Assembly (NCBI GenBank): GCA_009936885.1
Contig: JAACDT010000201.1
Coordinates: 1 to 6,962, forward strand
From: Alphaproteobacteria bacterium
Lineage (GTDB): Bacteria > Pseudomonadota > Alphaproteobacteria > Puniceispirillales > Puniceispirillaceae
DNA: 6,962 nucleotides
Direction: 5' to 3'
In this document: positions 1 through 6,823 of the stretch, in pieces
How the letters are laid out: each line of letters begins with the position of its first letter
How positions within the stretch are numbered: the first letter of the stretch is position 1
The notes under the pieces: generated by a model
Told to the model about the DNA's origin: nothing
Database searches by the model: none
What the model saw: only the letters and a program-made list of their open reading frames with translations
Made by a program: the position numbers and the translations under genes

Positions 1-64
1 AGGACTTCCAACAGGTGGTAGAACCAGAAAACATGATGATAATCCTGGAACAGAGCCTGTATAA
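1..64 (+). CDS. ftsH: C-terminal tail of upstream gene, probably membrane protease FtsH (partial)
   Basis: The reading frame starting at base 2 is open from the left edge to TAA at 62-64 and encodes about 20 residues rich in Gly, Pro, Thr, Arg and Asp, with a 'PGTEPV' ending. A hydrophilic, Gly/Pro-rich tail with a PG-x-EP-like end resembles the variable C-terminus I recall for alphaproteobacterial FtsH, the ATP-dependent zinc metalloprotease of the inner membrane. Support comes mainly from context, because ftsH-folP-glmM is a widely conserved order (also in E. coli). No catalytic or AAA motif lies inside the window, so the assignment is inference. A second frame is open through the same bases (stop at 99-101), but its composition looks less protein-like. 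Confidence 0.5.
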   Translation, partial: GLPTGGRTRKHDDNPGTEPV

Positions 65-97
65 AGCATCTATTCTAGAGCCTATGATGGTAGCGTT

Positions 98-1210
98 ATG
101 ACGGCGCGGTTCCAGATTAATCATTTTCCTTCACTGAGGGATGTTGAAACTGACATTAACTGGGTTAAACCTGTACCACTCGATAAGTTGGGGCTGTCCT
201 GTCTTTCTGGCATGCCACATTATAGTTTGGCTGGCGGGCAAGCTGGTTTCACACAGGTTGATATAAGCTCCTATGATTACAGCTCTAATAGCATGAAAAT
301 TTGGCGTGGCAGCGTATCAGATTGGCTTCAAAAAACAAAAATGGCGCAGGCTGCGATCCAGACACTTGATAATATTGTAAGTGCTAGACCAAACTTCGCA
401 GGGCTTGATATGTCAGCCACCCATCTAATGGGCGTTGTTAACGTAACACCTGATAGCTTCTCTGATGGCGGTCAGTTCTTGGAGCCCGAAGCAGCAATTA
501 GCCATGCAAACGCGTTACTATCGCAAGGCGCTTCAATAATCGATATCGGAGGAGAATCCACAAGGCCAGGGGCAGCTCAGATAACGATTGCTGAAGAACG
601 CCAAAGGGTCATACCGGTAACTCAAGCATTATCAAAACAAAATATTTTAGTTTCTGTTGATACACGTAATCCAGAAATAATGCGAACAGCACTATTAGAA
701 GGCGCACAGATAATTAATGATGTTTCTGGGTTCAGAAATAAGGAATGTTTGCGCGTAATCTCTGATGCTTATAAAGCTGGAATGTCCCCTTATGTTGTCA
801 TTATGCATATGCAAGGTGAGCCAGCAACCATGCAAGAAGCCCCTAGCTATAATTTTGCTCCTATTGATATTTATGTGTATCTGCAGGAACAAATAGATCT
901 GCTTGTCTCATCTGGGCTTCCACGTTCTAATATTGCAGTGGATGTAGGATTTGGATTTGGTAAAACAGTTAAAGATAATCTTGCATTGATTGACTGGATG
1001 CCGTTATTCCATGGCCTTGGTGTGCCAATTCTAATAGGTGTTTCCCGCAAATCTACCATTGCAAAGCTCGATAATAATGCCCCCGTTGATGAGAGATTGG
1101 GGGGCTCAATTGCCCTGACCTTAAAGTCGGCAGATGCAGGGGTTCAGATGGTACGCACGCATGACGTAAGACAAACCGCGCAGGCGATAAAGCTTTGGCA
1201 GGCAGGGTAA
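98..1210 (+). CDS. folP: Dihydropteroate synthase with N-terminal extension
   Basis: Condenses 6-hydroxymethyl-dihydropterin diphosphate with p-aminobenzoate to give dihydropteroate in cytosolic folate synthesis; the target of sulfonamides. The catalytic TIM barrel runs from about residue 109 to 370. Visible motifs are MGVVNVTPDSFSDGG (111-125; N115), GGESTRPG (151-158), VDT (D188), INDVSGF (206-212; N207), DVGFGFGK (282-289), GVSRKS (314-319; K318) and RTHDV (353-357; R353, H355). These match the E. coli pterin and phosphate ligands N22, D96, N115, D185, K221, R255 and H257. Positions equivalent to E. coli F28 and P64, linked to sulfonamide resistance, are the usual Phe121 and Pro157. At 370 residues it exceeds the E. 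coli enzyme (about 280) because of a 108-residue N-terminal region containing a 'SLAGGQAGFTQVDI' stretch, of a kind I recall from alphaproteobacterial FolP. ATG 98 is the first start after the in-frame stop at 62-64; no strong Shine-Dalgarno is visible. The family is certain; the exact start is less so. Confidence 0.95.
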   Translation: MTARFQINHFPSLRDVETDINWVKPVPLDKLGLSCLSGMPHYSLAGGQAGFTQVDISSYDYSSNSMKIWRGSVSDWLQKTKMAQAAIQTLDNIVSARPNFAGLDMSATHLMGVVNVTPDSFSDGGQFLEPEAAISHANALLSQGASIIDIGGESTRPGAAQITIAEERQRVIPVTQALSKQNILVSVDTRNPEIMRTALLEGAQIINDVSGFRNKECLRVISDAYKAGMSPYVVIMHMQGEPATMQEAPSYNFAPIDIYVYLQEQIDLLVSSGLPRSNIAVDVGFGFGKTVKDNLALIDWMPLFHGLGVPILIGVSRKSTIAKLDNNAPVDERLGGSIALTLKSADAGVQMVRTHDVRQTAQAIKLWQAG

Positions 1211-1219
1211 CCTGATAGC

Positions 1220-1248
1220 TTGCACACAACTCATATGGTGCCTATAGT
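1220..1248 (+). promoter_or_regulatory. Possible sigma-70-like promoter for glmM
   Basis: TTGCAC (1220-1225) is followed after 17 bases by TATAGT (1243-1248), a 5/6 match to the -10 consensus; the -35 matches only in TTG. It lies in the 70-base gap between folP and glmM and would give a leader of roughly 25 bases. glmM could equally be read through from folP, since no terminator-like hairpin is seen in the gap. This is a sequence match only. Confidence 0.3.
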
Positions 1249-1280
1249 CAGATTAGTTTAAAATAAGTAAGTAGGAAAAT

Positions 1281-2627
1281 ATGGCAGGCATATTTGGCAC
1301 AGACGGGGTGCGATCTCGGATAAATACAGGTCCAATGAGAGCTGAATTTATCGTCAGACTTGCATTGGCAGCAGGTGAATATTTTATAGTAAAAAATGAT
1401 AGCTATCATAAATCCACAAAACCAATTGTAGTAATCGGAAAAGATACCAGATTATCAGGTTATATGCTTGAATCTGCGCTTGTCTCTGGATTTACATCAA
1501 TTGGAATGGACTGCAGGCTCACAGGCCCAATTCCATCAGCTGGAGTTGCCTATCTAACCCATTCTTTGAGAGCAGAATTAGGCGTTATGATATCAGCAAG
1601 TCATAACCCGCACTTTGATAATGGAATTAAATTATTTGGTCCTGATGGTTTTAAATTAGAGGATGATATTGAATTAGAAATTTCTAACCTGCTTCAGGGA
1701 TCAATTTCGCTTGCGAAACCAGAATCACTTGGTAGGGCAAGGCGCATGATTGATTCTGTTGCTCGTTATGTGGAATTTTCCAAAGCAAAATTCTCACCTC
1801 AACTAAGTTTAGACTCTGTTAAGATTGTTGTGGATTGTGCAAATGGGGCTGCCTATAAAACCGCCCCAGAGACACTACGTGAATTAGGCGCACATGTTAT
1901 CCCAATCTCGGTCGAACCAGATGGGCTGAATATAAATGCTAAATGTGGTGCAACCTCCCCGCAAAATCTCGCAAGTGAAGTTAAAGCCCATAACGCTGAT
2001 ATAGGGATTGCGCTTGATGGAGATGGAGATAGATTGATCTTGTGTGATGAGAGAGGTGAATTACATGATGGCGATTCTGTTCTTGCAGTATTAGCGCTTG
2101 AGATGCATCGAAGCGAAACATTAAGTGGCCCTGTAGTAGGAACTTTTATGACGAACCTTGGTCTTGAGCGGTTTTTTCAGGAAAATAATATTCCATTTAG
2201 CAGATCAAATGTTGGGGACAGGTATATTTTGGAATCATTAAAGCGCGATGGTGGGAATTTAGGAGGCGAGCCGTCAGGGCATATTCTTCTTCCTGAAATT
2301 ACGAAATGTGGTGATGGGTTAATCGCAGCGTTAAAAATTCTCGAACTCTTGGTAAAAAACCAAAAAACTGCAAGTGCGTTATTACATTTATTTACCCCAA
2401 TCCCTCAAAAACTTGTAAATCTGTCAAATATTGATAACGCTGTTTTGCAAAAAGATACTGTAAAAAATGAGGTGGAAAAGATAAAAAACAATCTTGGTGA
2501 CAGAGGCAGGATTTTATTGCGACCCTCTGGAACGGAACCTGTGATAAGAATTATGGTTGAGGCTGAGGAGGAAGTCTTGGTCGATAAAACGATAAATGAA
2601 CTTTCCAAAATTTTAAAGAAAAACTAA
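1281..2627 (+). CDS. glmM: Phosphoglucosamine mutase
   Basis: Interconverts glucosamine-6-phosphate and glucosamine-1-phosphate in the cytosol, the step before GlmU makes UDP-GlcNAc for peptidoglycan and lipopolysaccharide. It is an alpha-D-phosphohexomutase of 448 residues (E. coli 445) with all four signature sites: the ISASHNP phosphoserine loop (104-110; phosphorylated Ser expected at S107), the DGDGDR metal loop (246-251; D246, D248, D250), the GGEPSGH sugar-specificity loop (328-334) and the RPSGTEP phosphate-binding loop in the C-terminal domain (414-420). The protein opens with the family's FGTDGVR motif (5-11), which fixes the start at ATG 1281; AGGA at 1273-1276 is the likely ribosome binding site, with short spacing. 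Position 12 is Ser where E. coli GlmM has Gly in FGTDGIRG. It follows folP by 70 bases, as in the common ftsH-folP-glmM cluster. The C-terminus is Lys/Asn-rich, in line with the local AT bias. Confidence 0.96.
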   Translation: MAGIFGTDGVRSRINTGPMRAEFIVRLALAAGEYFIVKNDSYHKSTKPIVVIGKDTRLSGYMLESALVSGFTSIGMDCRLTGPIPSAGVAYLTHSLRAELGVMISASHNPHFDNGIKLFGPDGFKLEDDIELEISNLLQGSISLAKPESLGRARRMIDSVARYVEFSKAKFSPQLSLDSVKIVVDCANGAAYKTAPETLRELGAHVIPISVEPDGLNINAKCGATSPQNLASEVKAHNADIGIALDGDGDRLILCDERGELHDGDSVLAVLALEMHRSETLSGPVVGTFMTNLGLERFFQENNIPFSRSNVGDRYILESLKRDGGNLGGEPSGHILLPEITKCGDGLIAALKILELLVKNQKTASALLHLFTPIPQKLVNLSNIDNAVLQKDTVKNEVEKIKNNLGDRGRILLRPSGTEPVIRIMVEAEEEVLVDKTINELSKILKKN

Positions 2628-2709
2628 AAAAACCATAGGGAATATATTTTTTAACTATATGAAATTTTTGATAAAAAACTAATTATTTATTGATTATTTG
2701 TGTTCATCC

Positions 2710-2737
2710 TTGACATTTAATGTGAACTGCTTATTTT
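2710..2737 (+). promoter_or_regulatory. Predicted sigma-70-like promoter for serC-serA
   Basis: A perfect -35 hexamer TTGACA (2710-2715) is followed after 16 bases by TATTTT (2732-2737), a 4/6 match to TATAAT. Transcription would start near 2744, giving a leader of about 50 bases before serC. It lies in the only long gap of the window, where a new operon would be expected to begin after glmM. No terminator with a G/C-rich stem is visible in the AT-rich stretch 2628-2709, so read-through from glmM is also possible. Confidence 0.5.
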
Positions 2738-2742
2738 CCAGA

Positions 2743-2769
2743 TTGGGTCGTTATCCCCCAACGGATAAC
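2743..2769 (+). promoter_or_regulatory. Perfect inverted repeat in the serC leader (operator or RNA hairpin)
   Basis: GTTATCC (2750-2756) and GGATAAC (2763-2769) are perfect reverse complements around a 6-base spacer. In RNA this is a 7-bp hairpin; in DNA it is a 20-bp dyad just downstream of the predicted start. TTGGG (2743-2747) is also complementary to CCCAA (2757-2761), mostly within the loop of the first hairpin, so the two pairings are topologically in competition. A conserved RNA called the serC motif has been described upstream of serC in Alphaproteobacteria. The position fits, but I cannot confirm membership from sequence alone. Confidence 0.5.
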
Positions 2770-2783
2770 CATATTTTTGAATC

Positions 2784-2787
2784 GAGG
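2784..2787 (+). promoter_or_regulatory. Ribosome binding site that sets the serC start
   Basis: GAGG lies six bases upstream of ATG 2794. It supports that ATG over the in-frame TTG at 2698, which has no comparable site and would put the promoter and inverted repeat inside the coding region. Confidence 0.6.
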
Positions 2788-2793
2788 TTTGCT

Positions 2794-3951
2794 ATGTCAC
2801 CAGAACAAAAGCCGTCTAGCGCGCTTTTTTCATCAGGACCGACAAAAAAATTTCCAGGCTGGAAATTAACCCATCTATCAAACACACCGCACGGTCGAAG
2901 TCACCGCGCATCCATTCCCAAAAAAAAATTAATGGATGCTATCAATAAGATGAGTGCTTTGCTTGAACTTCCTGATGATTATCGTTTGGGGATTGTTCCT
3001 GCGTCCGATACAGGGGCCATTGAAATGGCAATGTGGTCTGTTTTAGGACAAAGACCATTGGATATTTTGGCTTGGGAATCATTTGGCCAGACATGGGTAA
3101 CAGATGTTTCCAAACAGTTAAAACTTCCAGATGTTACAATCCACTCAGCAGATTGGGGCAAGATCCCAGACCTCTCACAGGTAAATTTCGATCATGATGT
3201 TGTTTTTTGCTGGAATGGCACCACCTCTGGCGTGCGTGTTCCAAATGCAAACTGGATTCCACAAGACCGCAAGGGCCTTAGCATTGTGGATGCAACTTCT
3301 GCCTGTTTTGCAATGCCGCTAGAATGGGACAAGATTGATATAGCGACCTTTAGCTGGCAAAAATCCCTTGGCGGTGAGGCTGCACACGGGGTTATTGTCC
3401 TGTCCCCTAAAGCCGTTGAACGTTTGGAGAGTTATACGCCTGCTTGGCCAATGCCAAAAATATTTCAACTCACCAAGAATGGTAAACTCATTGAAGGGAT
3501 CTTCAAAGGAGAGACAATTAACACACCGTCTCTTTTATGTTTAGAGGATTTACTTGCCGCGCTTGATTGGGCAGAAAAAATCGGCGGATTAGATGCGCTT
3601 GTGAGACGAAGTGATGAAAATTTAAAGGTGATATCGGATTGGGTAGACGCATCTGCTTGGGCAGATTTTCTAGCTGTCAGGCCTGACACTAGGTCAAATA
3701 CATCTATTTGTCTTACCATTACCGATCCTCAGATATCACAGCTTTCAGAAGCAGAGCAGAAGGATTTCGCGAAAGCCATTACAAAACGGCTAGAAGAAGA
3801 GAATGTGGCGCTCGATATTGGTGCCTACCGAACAGCACCAGCTGGATTGCGTATCTGGGGAGGGCCTACGGTTGATACATCAGATATTGTGATATTGCTG
3901 GATTGGCTTGACTTTATCTTCGCAGAACAAAAACAGATTAAAATTTTATAA
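2794..3951 (+). CDS. serC: Phosphoserine aminotransferase, alphaproteobacterial/Methanosarcina type
   Basis: Transfers the amino group of glutamate to 3-phosphohydroxypyruvate, giving phosphoserine (second step of serine synthesis); PLP-dependent, cytosolic. From ATG 2794 it has 385 residues. Fold-type I aminotransferase features are NGTTSGV (141-147), the PLP-pyridine Asp in VDATSA (D167), the Schiff-base Lys in SWQKSLGGEAAHG (K190), INTPSLL (242-248) and the C-terminal GLRIWGG (351-357). The opening SSGPTKKFPGW (13-23) and HGRSHRAS (33-40) identify the branch annotated as phosphoserine aminotransferase, Methanosarcina type (TIGR01365), common in Alphaproteobacteria and quite different from E. 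coli SerC. The frame stays open upstream to a TTG at 2698, but those 32 extra residues show no family similarity and overlap the promoter, so the later ATG is preferred. serA follows after 14 bases, confirming the pathway. Some relatives in this branch act on other amino donors or acceptors, but the pairing with serA makes serine synthesis the best reading. Confidence 0.93.
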   Translation: MSPEQKPSSALFSSGPTKKFPGWKLTHLSNTPHGRSHRASIPKKKLMDAINKMSALLELPDDYRLGIVPASDTGAIEMAMWSVLGQRPLDILAWESFGQTWVTDVSKQLKLPDVTIHSADWGKIPDLSQVNFDHDVVFCWNGTTSGVRVPNANWIPQDRKGLSIVDATSACFAMPLEWDKIDIATFSWQKSLGGEAAHGVIVLSPKAVERLESYTPAWPMPKIFQLTKNGKLIEGIFKGETINTPSLLCLEDLLAALDWAEKIGGLDALVRRSDENLKVISDWVDASAWADFLAVRPDTRSNTSICLTITDPQISQLSEAEQKDFAKAITKRLEEENVALDIGAYRTAPAGLRIWGGPTVDTSDIVILLDWLDFIFAEQKQIKIL

Positions 3952-3952
3952 A

Positions 3953-3958
3953 AAGGAG
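3953..3958 (+). promoter_or_regulatory. Strong Shine-Dalgarno of serA
   Basis: AAGGAG, the strongest ribosome binding site in the window, lies seven bases before ATG 3966 and one base after the serC stop codon. This arrangement favours reinitiation on a shared serC-serA transcript and good translation of SerA. Confidence 0.8.
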
Positions 3959-3965
3959 CTGCACT

Positions 3966-5549
3966 ATGCCACGCGTTTTAATCAGCGATAAACTATCAGA
4001 AGAAGCAGTTAATATTTTTGAAGCTGCTGGAGTAGAAGTCGATTTTAAACCTGGTCTACCAGCAGATGAGTTAAAAGAAATCATTCATAATTATGATGGG
4101 CTGGCGGTTCGCTCTGCCACCAAGGTGACCTCAGAGATAATCGCACTAGCCGCTAACTTGCAAGTCGTTGGAAGAGCAGGTATAGGTGTTGATAATGTAG
4201 ATATACCTGCTGCAACGGCGGCTGGTATATTGGTTATGAATACTCCTTTTGGAAATGCTATTACAACGGCTGAACATGCAATTGCGATGATGCTGTCTCT
4301 TACACGTCAAATTCCCCAAGCGCATATGTCTACAATTGAGGGCAAGTGGGAGAAATCAAAATTTATGGGGACAGAGATTACTGGTAAGAAACTTGGTATT
4401 ATCGGGTGTGGTAATATTGGTGCTATTGTTGCCAACAGAGCCCTTGGTTTAAAAATGAGGGTAATTGGATATGACCCGTTTCTTACTACCGAGCGCGCAA
4501 TAGAAATCGGTATTGAAAAAGTTGAGCTTGATGAATTGCTCGCACAAGCAGATTTTATCACACTGCATACACCGCTTACAGATTCAACTCGGAATATAAT
4601 TTCTGCAGATGCCTTGAATAGAACCAAAAAGGGTGTGCGCATTATTAATTGTGCGAGAGGCGGCCTTGTTGATGAACTCGCGCTTTATGCTGCTCTTAAT
4701 TCAGGGCACGTAGCAGCTGCCGCACTTGATGTTTTCTTAGAAGAGCCTGCAAAAGATAATATTTTATTCGAGCATCGTAATGTTGTTGCAACGCCGCACC
4801 TTGGTGCCTCTACAATAGAAGCGCAAGAGAAAGTTGCTTTGCAGGTAGCTGAACAAATGGCAGAGTATTTACAGAATGGCGCGATTACAAACGCATTGAA
4901 TATGGCATCTGTTACGGCCGAAGAAGCCCCAATTTTAAAGCCATATATGTCTCTTGGGCAGCTTTTGGGGGGGTTTCTGGGACAGGTAGATATGAATGAC
5001 CTTGCCGCGGTGCAAATTGAATTTGATGGTAAATCAGCTAGTTTAAACGATGCGCCAGTTGTTGCGTCGATCATAGCAGGATTATTGGGGCCTAAAATGG
5101 ATTCTGCCAATTTGGTAAATGCTTCTGCCATTGCTTCTTCCAAAGGCATCGCTGTTTCTACCGTTAAACATGACAGAAGATGCGATTATGAGACAATGAT
5201 CAAAGTATCTGCTAGTTATAAAGGGGGCGAGAGAAGTATCGTTGGCACTTTGGTGGGGGGTAATAAGCCACGCATTATTGAGGTGCAGGGAAGTTCAGTT
5301 GAATCTGATTTTCCAGCTAATTTACTATACATAAGAAATTATGATCGGCCAGGATTTATCGGGGCGATGGGTAGCCTTCTAGGGGGACTTGATATAAATG
5401 TGGCAACATTTCATTTAGGCAGAAAGTTAGGGACAGAAGAAGCCGTAGCGTTAATTGAAGTTGATGGTAAAATTGACCAGTCTGTATTAACCAAGGTTCG
5501 TGAGCTACCTCAAGTCGTCAGAGCAGATTATTTGCAGTTCACGCCGTAG
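3966..5549 (+). CDS. serA: D-3-phosphoglycerate dehydrogenase, long form with ASB and ACT domains
   Basis: Oxidises 3-phosphoglycerate to 3-phosphohydroxypyruvate with NAD, the first committed step of serine synthesis in the cytosol. At 527 residues it is the long form, as in Mycobacterium tuberculosis (528), rather than the about 410-residue E. coli form. The substrate domain is split (about 1-98 and 284-315) around a Rossmann domain. Visible are GRAGIGVDNVD (69-79), the nucleotide loop GIIGCGNIG (144-152), NCARGG with catalytic R231, LDVF (254-257), E260 in EEPA and catalytic H278 in PHLGAS. An intervening ASB-like domain covers about 318-450 and a C-terminal ACT domain about 453-527 (opening YIRNYDRPGFIGAMGSLLGG, 455-474). 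ACT domains in this family commonly bind serine for feedback inhibition; whether this enzyme is serine-inhibited is inference. It is co-transcribed with serC just upstream, which catalyses the next step. No serB is in the window. Confidence 0.96.
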   Translation: MPRVLISDKLSEEAVNIFEAAGVEVDFKPGLPADELKEIIHNYDGLAVRSATKVTSEIIALAANLQVVGRAGIGVDNVDIPAATAAGILVMNTPFGNAITTAEHAIAMMLSLTRQIPQAHMSTIEGKWEKSKFMGTEITGKKLGIIGCGNIGAIVANRALGLKMRVIGYDPFLTTERAIEIGIEKVELDELLAQADFITLHTPLTDSTRNIISADALNRTKKGVRIINCARGGLVDELALYAALNSGHVAAAALDVFLEEPAKDNILFEHRNVVATPHLGASTIEAQEKVALQVAEQMAEYLQNGAITNALNMASVTAEEAPILKPYMSLGQLLGGFLGQVDMNDLAAVQIEFDGKSASLNDAPVVASIIAGLLGPKMDSANLVNASAIASSKGIAVSTVKHDRRCDYETMIKVSASYKGGERSIVGTLVGGNKPRIIEVQGSSVESDFPANLLYIRNYDRPGFIGAMGSLLGGLDINVATFHLGRKLGTEEAVALIEVDGKIDQSVLTKVRELPQVVRADYLQFTP

Positions 5550-5605
5550 TACAGACTTGCACTTAGCATTCATCTGCGCTAATTATTTGAGTTGTTTGCT
5601 ACTAT

Positions 5606-5635
5606 TTGTGGGATTTGCTAATAGCATCATATAAT
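5606..5635 (+). promoter_or_regulatory. Possible promoter for hisZ-purA
   Basis: A perfect -10 hexamer TATAAT (5630-5635) is preceded after 18 bases by a weak -35 TTGTGG (5606-5611). It lies late in the 104-base gap after serA. The predicted start near 5642 would leave only about a dozen bases before the hisZ ATG at 5654 and would exclude the AGGA at 5637-5640. AT-rich DNA yields such boxes by chance, so this is tentative. Confidence 0.35.
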
Positions 5636-5653
5636 TAGGACTTTAATAATCAG

Positions 5654-6814
5654 ATGGCACCGACAGAAGATGAGAATAGCAATCAAGGGTTATTGCCAGC
5701 TGGATTAATGGATCTGCTTGATCCCGTTGCAAGCCAAAATAGTCAGGCAATCACAACCATGCTGAATTGCTTTGCGCAATTTGGCTATCAGCGGGTAAAA
5801 CCTCCGCTCGTGGAATTTGAAGCAACATTGCTTGCAAAAGGTCCAGGGGCTACAACAGCAGCAAAGTCTTTCCGGTTAATGGATCCGCTAACGCAAAATA
5901 TGATGGCGCTTCGCTCTGATATGACAGCGCAGATTTCTAGAATTTCTGGTACTAGGCTAGCCCATAACCCCCGTCCTTTGAGGCTGGCCTATGAAGGTGA
6001 TGTGATGCGGGTTCTCCCCGATAGTTTAAACTCAGAGCGCCAGCTTTTTCAAACTGGGGCGGAATTAATCGGGTTTAATGATGCCACAGCAACTGCGGAG
6101 ATATTAATATTAGGAATAAAGGCGTTATTTCAGGTTGGGATTGCGTCTCTTACTGTGGATCTTGGTTCACCCTTGCTCGCAGATAGCTTGATGAGCACAC
6201 TTGCGCCAGATAACAGGGCTTTGGCTTCCACTGCAATTTTAGACAAAGATATTGATGCGTTGCAGGAAATTGATGATTCAGAAATCAATCTTATTGTTAG
6301 GGTAATAAATGCATCTGGAATAAATCAAGACGCACTTGCCGCATTAATCCCCGAAATGAGCGAGGATGTAGAGAATATGATGCGCGATTTATTGTTTGTA
6401 GCACAGCAGCTAAAAGAGGCTTATCCTGACCTTCCTGTTACCCTTGATCCGCTCGAGAAGCGCGGATTTGACTATCATACGGGCATAGGCTTTTCGATAT
6501 TTGCAACAGGCCTTAGAGGTGAGATCGCCAGAGGCGGTGCCTATCTTACAGGCTTTGGAGAGCCTGCTACCGGATTGTCTGTATATATGGAGCGGGTGCT
6601 AAGAGGACTTCCAGAATTATCCCAGATGCAACGTATCTATATGCCAATCGACATTCCAAAGCAGACCATACTTAACTATGTTGATAGAGGCCGCTCGGTT
6701 ATATCGGGCAGGTATAAAGCAGTCGATAAGATGGCTTTACAAGAAGCAAAACAGCTTAATTGTACATTTATTGTACGTAATGCGGGCTCCCCGCCAGAAT
6801 CAATTGAAGAATAA
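5654..6814 (+). CDS. hisZ: ATP phosphoribosyltransferase regulatory subunit HisZ
   Basis: A histidyl-tRNA-synthetase-like protein that partners the short catalytic HisG to form ATP phosphoribosyltransferase, the first enzyme of histidine synthesis, and is needed for activity and histidine feedback. At 386 residues it has the class II synthetase core but no complete C-terminal anticodon-binding domain, which argues against HisS. Core motifs are MALRSDMTAQISR (84-96), the motif-2-like RLAYEGDVMR (110-119), ERQLFQTGAELIG (128-140), KRGFDYHTGIGFSIFA (269-284), RGGAY (293-297) and the motif-3-like GLSVYMERVLRG (307-318). Arg270 sits where HisRS has its catalytic Arg in RGLDYY. An upstream in-frame stop at 5636-5638 leaves ATG 5654 as the only ATG choice near the start; the nearest Shine-Dalgarno-like AGGA (5637-5640) is 13 bases away, which is long. 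hisG is not in the window. purA follows after 9 bases, so the two are probably co-transcribed. Confidence 0.9.
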   Translation: MAPTEDENSNQGLLPAGLMDLLDPVASQNSQAITTMLNCFAQFGYQRVKPPLVEFEATLLAKGPGATTAAKSFRLMDPLTQNMMALRSDMTAQISRISGTRLAHNPRPLRLAYEGDVMRVLPDSLNSERQLFQTGAELIGFNDATATAEILILGIKALFQVGIASLTVDLGSPLLADSLMSTLAPDNRALASTAILDKDIDALQEIDDSEINLIVRVINASGINQDALAALIPEMSEDVENMMRDLLFVAQQLKEAYPDLPVTLDPLEKRGFDYHTGIGFSIFATGLRGEIARGGAYLTGFGEPATGLSVYMERVLRGLPELSQMQRIYMPIDIPKQTILNYVDRGRSVISGRYKAVDKMALQEAKQLNCTFIVRNAGSPPESIEE

Positions 6815-6823
6815 GGTATTTTG

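Noticed and set aside
62..100. ftsH tail and folP lie in the same frame, separated by one TAA and 11 sense codons, suggesting a possible read-through fusion
   Set aside because: Same-frame neighbours occur by chance one time in three, TAA is the least leaky stop, and no read-through context is visible.
3..101. Open frame running from the left edge to a TGA that overlaps the folP ATG (ATGA overlap)
   Set aside because: An ATGA overlap would be attractive for coupling, but the encoded residues are not recognisable, and the alternative frame ending at 62-64 has a Gly/Pro-rich tail that fits FtsH better. It cannot be settled from so short a piece.
2642..2680. T-run and A-run pairing (TTTTTTA 2647-2653 with TAAAAAA 2672-2678) as a glmM terminator
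   Set aside because: The stem is entirely A/T with an 18-base loop in a very AT-rich stretch, so it would be unstable and is expected by chance.
4685..5149. Minus-strand open frame of 154 codons within serA, and similar shorter ones within folP, glmM and serC
   Set aside because: They are opposite-strand shadows of clearly conserved genes, with no recognisable motif and no plausible ribosome site.
5616..5626. Small palindrome TGCTAATAGCA in the serA-hisZ gap
   Set aside because: Only a 4-bp stem with a 3-base loop, no T-run after it and no partner repeat elsewhere; not enough for a terminator or operator call.
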